From Perilla frutescens (lineage: Eukaryota > Streptophyta > Magnoliopsida > Lamiales > Lamiaceae): a stretch of DNA of 64,000 nt. Positions 58,669 through 64,000 of the stretch are shown one piece after another. The stretch covers positions 5,726,501-5,790,500 of the forward strand of contig BRKX01000006.1 of NCBI GenBank assembly GCA_026008535.1, written 5' to 3'. The position numbers and the translations under genes were made by a program. Within the stretch, counting starts at the first letter, position 1. Each line of letters starts with the position of its first letter. A model generated the notes under the pieces. It searched no databases. It saw only the letters and a program-made list of their open reading frames with translations, and was not told the DNA's origin.

Positions 58669-59477
58669 ATTTTTCTAACAAAGGAGAAAGAACACTTAAA
58701 GGCACAAATCTTGACAAAAACCGCCTTAGGTCACCTTCATGTCTTAAGCACGCGTAATTTCACGAGAGTTCATCAAGAAAGTTCTAAAGAGCATACAGCT
58801 CGCGCCCGATTACTTGCGCCCGCCTTTAGCATTTCGTGTGTCTGAATCAATGCGCCGCTTGCACCTCCTTTGTAGGCGGGTCGTTGATGCGAGATTTAAT
58901 CTCCTTATTTTATATTTATGCTCGAGTCATGCTCACAAGTATAAAAGCATATTGGAGAAGTGATGAAATGAGGTCGATCCACAAGGAATAAGATACGCAA
59001 ACTAACAACAAGTACCACAACTTCAAAAATTAGATTATCTGGACTTTAAGGAGTGAGAGATGACTTCATTAAAAAAAACTCAATTAAAAGATAAACTCAA
59101 TACCAAACACAATCTAGAACACAAAAGCAAATGAAATATTGTGAAAGGATAAGATAAAAGGAAAGACTTTAGGACATGAATCCACATTACTTCACTTGAT
59201 CACAATCTAGGGTTACCTCAACAAATACATTTCATTCAATTTAGGAAGACCATAAGGTTTATAAGTGCATCTCTCGATTTTCACCTACATTCGGATGCAA
59301 TGAGGATGATTATCTCTAACACAATCCAAGATTACATCTTCCAAAAGCACAAAAGGTCTATATTCCTTCCACATAATCAACATTCACTCAAGAACACAAT
59401 TACATAGATTCAATCCCTACATGCTCCATGAATCCCAAATATGTTCTATAATGTGAATCAAACATTTGATGCCGAAT
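58669..59477 (-). repeat. Ty3/gypsy LTR-like sequence, left part (continues at 63827)
   Basis: The block GAGGTCGATCCACAAGGAAT (58971) is the inverse of the TTCCTTGTGGATC-type block near the 3' end of many plant gypsy LTRs, and the A/C-rich body resembles such LTRs on the minus strand. It is split by the CACTA element at 59478. Confidence 0.5.
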
Positions 59478-59504
59478 CACTACAAGAAAAAGGTTCATAC
59501 ACCA

Positions 59505-59720
59505 CTGTCGATTCACCACGGTTTTTGCAAGATACCGTGGTGATTTAGATAATAACCACGGTTTTCACAAAAATCGTGGTGTATGGGCGTACTTTTCCAG
59601 AAGAATCACCACGATTTTAAATGCTCAGTAGTGTATATTTATGAATATACCACCGGTAATATTTAAGGGTGGTATATGTGTGTATTTGTAATTACCACAG
59701 TTAATTCAAAATGGTGGTAT
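59505..59720. repeat. Left subterminal repeat array of CACTA 2
   Basis: Alternating CACCACGGTTTT and ACCGTGGTG words, e.g. at about 59513, 59532, 59556 and 59573, with degenerate copies to about 59715. In En/Spm such subterminal repeats bind the TnpA protein. Confidence 0.85.
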
Positions 59721-60061
59721 TTGTTTAAAAATATATTTAAATTTTTAAATTAAAACAAAGAAAAGGAGGGGGATTGGAAAAATCAAAATCTATCCCTAAA
59801 ATTCAACTCATGTTGTTCTTTTCTGCTCTCGCCATCTCCATCTACTTCACCATAAACTTACCCTAAATTCAAAACTCCATCATTGTTCTCATTCCAATTA
59901 ATGGTTTTGTTTGAAGTCGTACTTTGAAAAGAAGAGATTAGACCTCACAAGTAGCTCTCGTCGATCGGTAATTGGGAATTGTTCAGCTCCTTTTCTAAGT
60001 TCATTACGGGGTGAGGGTTCAAATAATCATAGACGATATTTTTTGGATTCCATGAGAGAGG

Positions 60062-60105
<44 letters not shown>

Positions 60106-60107
<2 letters not shown>

Positions 60108-60267
60108 GAGCGGAACTGGCAAGAAGGTCATCAATGTGACATTCAAGGTGGGGGTGGACTATCGACTTGGATGGTATGCTCATCTCCGAAGAGGCTCGTC
60201 GTGAGTTCGCCACCCTCCATCGTGCCTTTGACGAGGTTAACACTCAGCTCCCACCAAATTCAGCCAG
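60106..60267 (+). pseudogene. Captured fragment: mitochondrial ATP synthase subunit d, first exon
   Basis: Reads SGTGKKVINVTFK, then in a shifted frame LDGMLISEEARREFATLHRAFDEVNTQL, then after another shift TKFSQ. This corresponds in order to the start of the plant F1Fo ATP synthase d subunit (peripheral stalk, mitochondrial inner membrane). The codon where Met is expected is GTG. At least two indels break the frame. The sequence after CAG looks like the following intron. It lies directly after a (GA)n run (about 60060-60104). Confidence 0.8.
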
Positions 60268-60934
60268 GCCAGATATGTTATTCCCCTTTTCTTTATATCT
60301 CTACGCTGATTGATGGTTGGACCAACTTTTTAGATTCGTTGATTTTACCTGTCTCTGTGTGTGTCGTTTATTATCTGGGGATATTTTAGTTATTCGAATT
60401 TTGTTTCTCGTTTTAGGTTTTTGGATTAGGTTTGGATGCCTAGTGAAATGTCTTAATATTTGGTGATATTTTGGAAATGGATTAATTAATTAGGTCAATT
60501 TTAGTTGAGGATCGTGTTTACTGGTCTCTTGATTTTGTTATTGCTTTCTATTTAGTATGTTCTGAAAAATCACTGAAATGGGAATCTAGGGTTCTTATCT
60601 TCTTCGTTCTCTTAAGTTAATTGTAATTTGAGTCAAAAGAATGGAGCTGAGTTGGGATGGGTGTAGTGGCGCCAGGTGAGGGTAGAGTAAGTCCAACATT
60701 GTATCAGTCCACCCAGGAGATATGAAAATATATATAACTTTGTAAATAAATGGTGTACAATTTTATAAATGATGTTAGTATCATAGAACACCAGTATTAT
60801 CATTTGAAAATATCGTTCATGGTTATGAAAAACTTAACCCTCATCTTTCAGTTTTTGGATTTTCACTAATTAAAAGCCATCAGACAAATATAAATATCGT
60901 CTATGATTTTTGAAGTGATATTTCCAAATCGTAG

Positions 60935-61287
60935 CATGTGGCAAAGATACTTTATGAGAACCAACTTGTGGTGGAAAGAAAGGGAGTTGGTCACGTGACT
61001 GTCACATATCTTGATAAAATCAAGCTTCTCCAATTGAATTTACTAGCAGCTCATACGGTTTGGGTGAATGAACATGAGGTATTTTTTCTTCAGTTTTAAG
61101 ATATTTTATGCACCATGCTAAATGATGTGAACTCTGTTTGCTTTAAATTGCTTATATTGTTTTAGTAGCTATTTGTTATAAACATTCTCGGGTTGGTTAG
61201 CTTTCAAAAGCAGGGGTAAAAGTATTACATTGTCCTGCTGCTGCAATGCGTATGCTTAGATTTGCACCAATTAAAGAAATGATCAAC
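60935..61287 (+). pseudogene. Captured fragment: TRZ/ATZ-type amidohydrolase, two exons with intron
   Basis: Exon 60935-61078 (48 open codons) reads HVAKILYENQLVVERKG...TVTYLDKI..LLAAHTVWVNE and is preceded by an AG acceptor and followed by GT. After about 110 bases the next exon reads LSKAGVKVLHCPAAAMRMLRFAPIKEM (61201-61280). The order matches plant proteins annotated as 5-methylthioadenosine/S-adenosylhomocysteine deaminase-like or TRZ/ATZ hydrolases; AHTVWV and HCP lie near metal-binding and substrate residues in that fold. A TAG precedes LSKAG, where Leu is expected. Only the middle of the protein is present. Confidence 0.75.
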
Positions 61288-61377
61288 ACAGCTGCCACAA
61301 ACTCAGCTTCTTTATTTCCTTTCGTGGTCCACGAACTCGAAGAAGTATTTAAATATGCATGATTGATTATTGTTGTG

Positions 61378-61500
61378 GTTGAATTTATGATGATAGAAAC
61401 CAAATACCAGTTGCATGCGAAGGAAATGGTTCAATCATTGGATCTAGCAAAATATGATGGAATTATTTCCGTTAGCGGAGATGGAGTTCTAGTTGAGATA
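61378..61500 (+). pseudogene. Captured fragment: sphingosine/long-chain-base kinase
   Basis: Open for 41 codons: VEFMMIETKYQLHAKEMVQS then LDLAKYDGIISVSGDGVLVEI. The SGDG motif is the nucleotide-binding glycine block of the diacylglycerol-kinase catalytic domain, and ETKYQLHAKE with LDLAKYDGI is characteristic of plant sphingosine kinases. The fragment ends at a normal exon-end position (LVE-) and is followed by unrelated sequence. Confidence 0.8.
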
Positions 61501-62634
61501 GGCTAGTCATTTATGTTTACATATTTATTGATGGTGGCCTTTTCGTTTATGAAGTTGTGCCTTGTAATTATATACTGGATTTTGGTGAATTTATAATTTC
61601 TCCAACTAGCCAGGCAAAGAAAGTTAGCTTTCCATGTTATGAGTTGTTGTCGTTGGCAGATGTATGAGCTAAAATTATCAAACTGCAAAGTTATAAGTGG
61701 TAGGGGATAATCTAAGATTCTACATACCAATTTAATTTTGTATACCAGTCCAAACTTTGATGTAGTACGGTTGTAGCTTCCTTGAAATGACGTTATGGAT
61801 ATTCGTAGTCAGTGCCAGATCTTTTAATATTTTGGACACTGAAAACAATACCTAAATAGCAATGCACTAATCACTTGGGTTTATCAGTCTCCTATTAGCA
61901 GAAGTAACTGAAAAATCTAAGTAATGTCTGAAAGCTCAGTATATTGTTGACCTACTCATTGTTTCTTAACACATTTTGGCTCTTAATTAGTAGGTGCTAA
62001 ATGGACTGTCATTAGAGAGGACTAGGAGAATGCGATAAGGATACCTCTTAGAGCCATACCTGCAGGGTTTCCAGGTTCGATTCATTTTCTATTTGTTTCT
62101 CTTTGTTTTTGAGTAGAAATCTATTAAATACAAAGAGGGTAGCCACACAGATTCAGTTCTTGGACTTTCTTGGAACAAGGAGTATATGCATGCATAAATT
62201 GTTCAGATTGAATATTATACGTCATTGTCTATTTGCTATTGTTGTACTACTTTTGAAGTTTCAATAATTCTTGCTAGGAACAGACAATTAAAATCTAGAG
62301 TTCCGAGAAAAAGAGCTTGCCCCCAACAAGTTCTTGCTTTCCAACATTACAGAATACAGGCCCACCACATTTGTAAGATGAGAACTTAGCATTTTTTGAG
62401 GCAATTCGTAATTGTTTAATTGAAGATTAGTGTAGGGAGAATAATGGGAGATAGAGTTTTCTTGTTTACTTATATATAATCTTGAACAATTGCTTAGGTT
62501 GGAAGATGTGAAATATTGAAGTGTTATGCACAAAATTGCAAATTAGAGATTATGCACTAAAGGAACTTGTAAGGATCTGGTTTGCCTTCCATCATAATTT
62601 TGAGGTTTGTGTTTCAATGATGTGACATTATTCT
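61501..62634. other. CACTA 2 interior without recognised gene fragment
   Basis: No confident protein match. It may hold introns of captured genes. The minus-strand open frame at 62288-62533 has no recognisable domain. A tRNA B-box-like GGTTCGATTC lies at about 62073. Confidence 0.5.
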
Positions 62635-62712
62635 CACGTCCAAGCAGTTGCATGGAATCATTTTGCTCCTCAAGTTCTTCTCAATCGATCTTTTGATCAT
62701 TCTGTAGTTATG
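62635..62712 (+). pseudogene. Captured fragment: PWP1-like WD40 repeat protein
   Basis: 26 open codons read HVQAVAWNHFAPQVLL then NRSFDHSVVM. The AVAWN..APQVLLxxSFD..VV pattern is a WD40 blade as in periodic tryptophan protein 1 homologues, which normally read SGSFD where this has NRSFD. Short, so the family call is moderate. Confidence 0.55.
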
Positions 62713-63440
62713 GTAGGCAGACTTATCTTCCTCTAGTAAAACAATCCTAGATAACTTCTTTTAATTTAATGATGCCAAATATAAGATATGTGGTAAGTAT
62801 TTATGTTTCACATGTATTCTGTTACGATTTTACTTCTTTTAATTTTATGATGCCAAACATAACCTGTATTTTGTTTGATTCCATTCCATTAATTAAATTT
62901 GATCTTCTTTTGATTTCAAGATATATTTTTGCCTATTTATAATATATAACTTGTACTCTATTTTTTTTAATCATAATAGTTCAAAAAATAGAAGTATTTG
63001 CAAGAGGATATCGATGAAGTTCGTGTGGAGTGGGCGAATTGCGTGCTTGAGCATATATAAGATCGTACAAGGTAATTTTCAGATTTATAATCATTAGATC
63101 ATTTTTTATATTTTAGGTCGAAGAGACTACTTAATCACTTATTATATGATCAATTGATTTTTTTTAGATCTCAACACGAGAAGACTTCGATCCACAAGTA
63201 TGATTCAAGGCTTTCATAGTAACATCAAATTGTAATAGAGTTTTAGATTGATCGATATTGTAATAGTTTGTAACGAAGAATCAGGAGCAAGCTTTGATAG
63301 ATAGAATTTTATATTTTGGACATGTATGTATTGTATTTTGAATGATATTTTATATTTTTTGATGATTATCAATCATAATATTTTTTTAATTTGGGATTAA
63401 TACAGGATAAAAATAATTTAAAAAATAGGGCCAAAAAATA
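62713..63440. other. CACTA 2 interior, right part
   Basis: A/T-rich. At about 63000-63050 a short coding-like stretch reads LQEDIDEVRVEWANCVLEHI before a TAA; I do not recognise it. It could be another captured exon or a remnant of the element's own gene. Confidence 0.45.
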
Positions 63441-63444
63441 ATAC

Positions 63445-63815
63445 TGACCACGATTATTTAAAAAAACCGTGGTAAATTTACCACGGTTTTAGTAAGAATG
63501 ATGGTAACTTTACCACAATTTTAATAAATCCGTGGTAAACTTACCACGGTTATACTTAAACCGCGGTAAAATTACCACAGTTTTTTATAACCGTCGTAAA
63601 TTTACCACGGTTTTTCATAAATTTACCACGTTTTTTTGAAAACCGTGGTAAAATTACCACGGTGAATAACCGTGGTGTATGCCATCGTTGTAAATTAACC
63701 ATGATTTTTTTAAAATCGTGGTAAAATTATCATGATGATTACCCATGGTGCATGAGCGTGTGCGTAGACGATGCCCACCTAGACCACAGTTGGGATTTTT
63801 CATACACCACGGTTA
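63445..63815. repeat. Right subterminal repeat array of CACTA 2
   Basis: At least ten alternating copies of TTTACCACGGTTTT and AAACCGTGGTAAA, several forming head-to-head palindromes (e.g. 63466-63488, 63530-63552). Confidence 0.9.
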
Positions 63816-63826
63816 TTATAGTGAAT

Positions 63827-64000
63827 GAAGGCAACTCAAATAACATCATAAATTATAGAGTAGGAATAAAAAAACATGAACAAAATATAAGCATAGATTA
63901 AACCATAGGTGAGAACAAGATTCACAATGTTTTCAACATCCTAAATAGCATAAACCATCATAAAGAGGAAAATAGCATAAACCATCATAAATACACAAGT
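63827..64000 (-). repeat. Gypsy LTR-like sequence, right part, window edge
   Basis: Continues the A/C-rich sequence interrupted at 59477. It contains a short duplication of AAATAGCATAAACCATCATAA (about 63943 and 63970). Confidence 0.45.

Larger units (their letters stand above)
59478..63823 (+). mobile_element. Gene-capturing (Pack-type) CACTA transposon
   Basis: Begins CACTACAAGAAAAAGG and ends in a decayed ACGGTTATTATAGTG, flanked by AAT (59475-59477, 63824-63826). Subterminal arrays of ACCACGGTTT and its inverse lie at both ends. The 3.7 kb between them has no transposase that I recognise but carries four fragments of unrelated host genes, all plus strand and two apparently with intron sequence. 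4346 bases in total. Confidence 0.88.

Noticed and set aside
59911..60204. A 97-codon open frame as a real gene
   Set aside because: It combines a GA microsatellite with a frameshifted copy of the ATP synthase d exon; better explained as captured pseudogene sequence.
59505..63815. CRISPR-like array from regularly repeated ACCACGGT words
   Set aside because: Copies alternate in orientation, spacers are irregular and short, and the location is subterminal in a CACTA transposon of a eukaryote.

Overview
This is a window of plant nuclear DNA, most likely from a eudicot. The evidence is AT-rich intergenic sequence, GT-AG introns, plant-type gene families (GH28 polygalacturonase, ITN1-type ankyrin/PGG protein, WD40-type inositol polyphosphate 5-phosphatase) and a dense load of plant LTR retrotransposons, CACTA, hAT, MULE and MITE elements. 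I see no bacterial, organellar or viral genome signature. I cannot fix the species; no database search was possible and all family calls rest on motifs I recognise.

Only three host genes are visible. A 5'-incomplete polygalacturonase gene runs off the left edge (exons 46-335, 512-737, 830-1057, + strand). Near the middle is a convergent pair: a three-exon ankyrin-repeat membrane protein of the ITN1 family (40567-43562, +) and a twelve-exon FRA3/5PTase12-14-like inositol polyphosphate 5-phosphatase (44195-49437, -), with 632 bases between their stop codons. Both look intact. The phosphatase carries an unusual 284-residue N-terminal extension of about 16 degenerate repeats.

The rest is layered mobile DNA. 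1.7-2.9 kb: gypsy-type LTR, probably solo. 6.86-7.52 kb: hAT element with perfect 8-base target duplication. 7.77-24.5 kb: a minus-strand Ty1/copia relic, interrupted in its leader by a non-autonomous CACTA element (12671-24377, TAC duplication), itself interrupted by an Athila-like Ty3/gypsy element (12740-23015, TTAAA duplication). 24.6-27.1 kb: a truncated Athila-type LTR abutting a minus-strand chromovirus-like gag/protease relic with its 5' LTR. 28.2-31.0 kb: a decayed MULE-like element with many TCGTGAC/GTCACGA palindromes. 31.3-38.2 kb: a foldback MITE, two more hAT elements, Stowaway MITEs and simple repeats. 49.9-50.8 kb: a Harbinger-like element. 51.5-57.3 kb: a second, truncated, minus-strand Athila copy. 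57.3-58.7 kb: a copia (SIRE-like) LTR. 58.9 kb to the right edge: gypsy LTR sequence split by a second CACTA element (59478-63823, AAT duplication).

The most noteworthy object is that second CACTA element. It encodes no transposase that I can find, but between its subterminal repeat arrays it holds, all in the same orientation, fragments resembling four unrelated host genes: mitochondrial ATP synthase subunit d, a TRZ/ATZ-type amidohydrolase (with an intron), a sphingosine/long-chain-base kinase, and a PWP1-like WD40 protein. This fits a gene-capturing (Pack-type) CACTA transposon. Second is the minisatellite-encoded N-terminal expansion of the 5-phosphatase. Third is the pair of related Athila elements carrying different internal deletions, each with short microhomology at the junction, and most premature stops explained by C-to-T or G-to-A changes.
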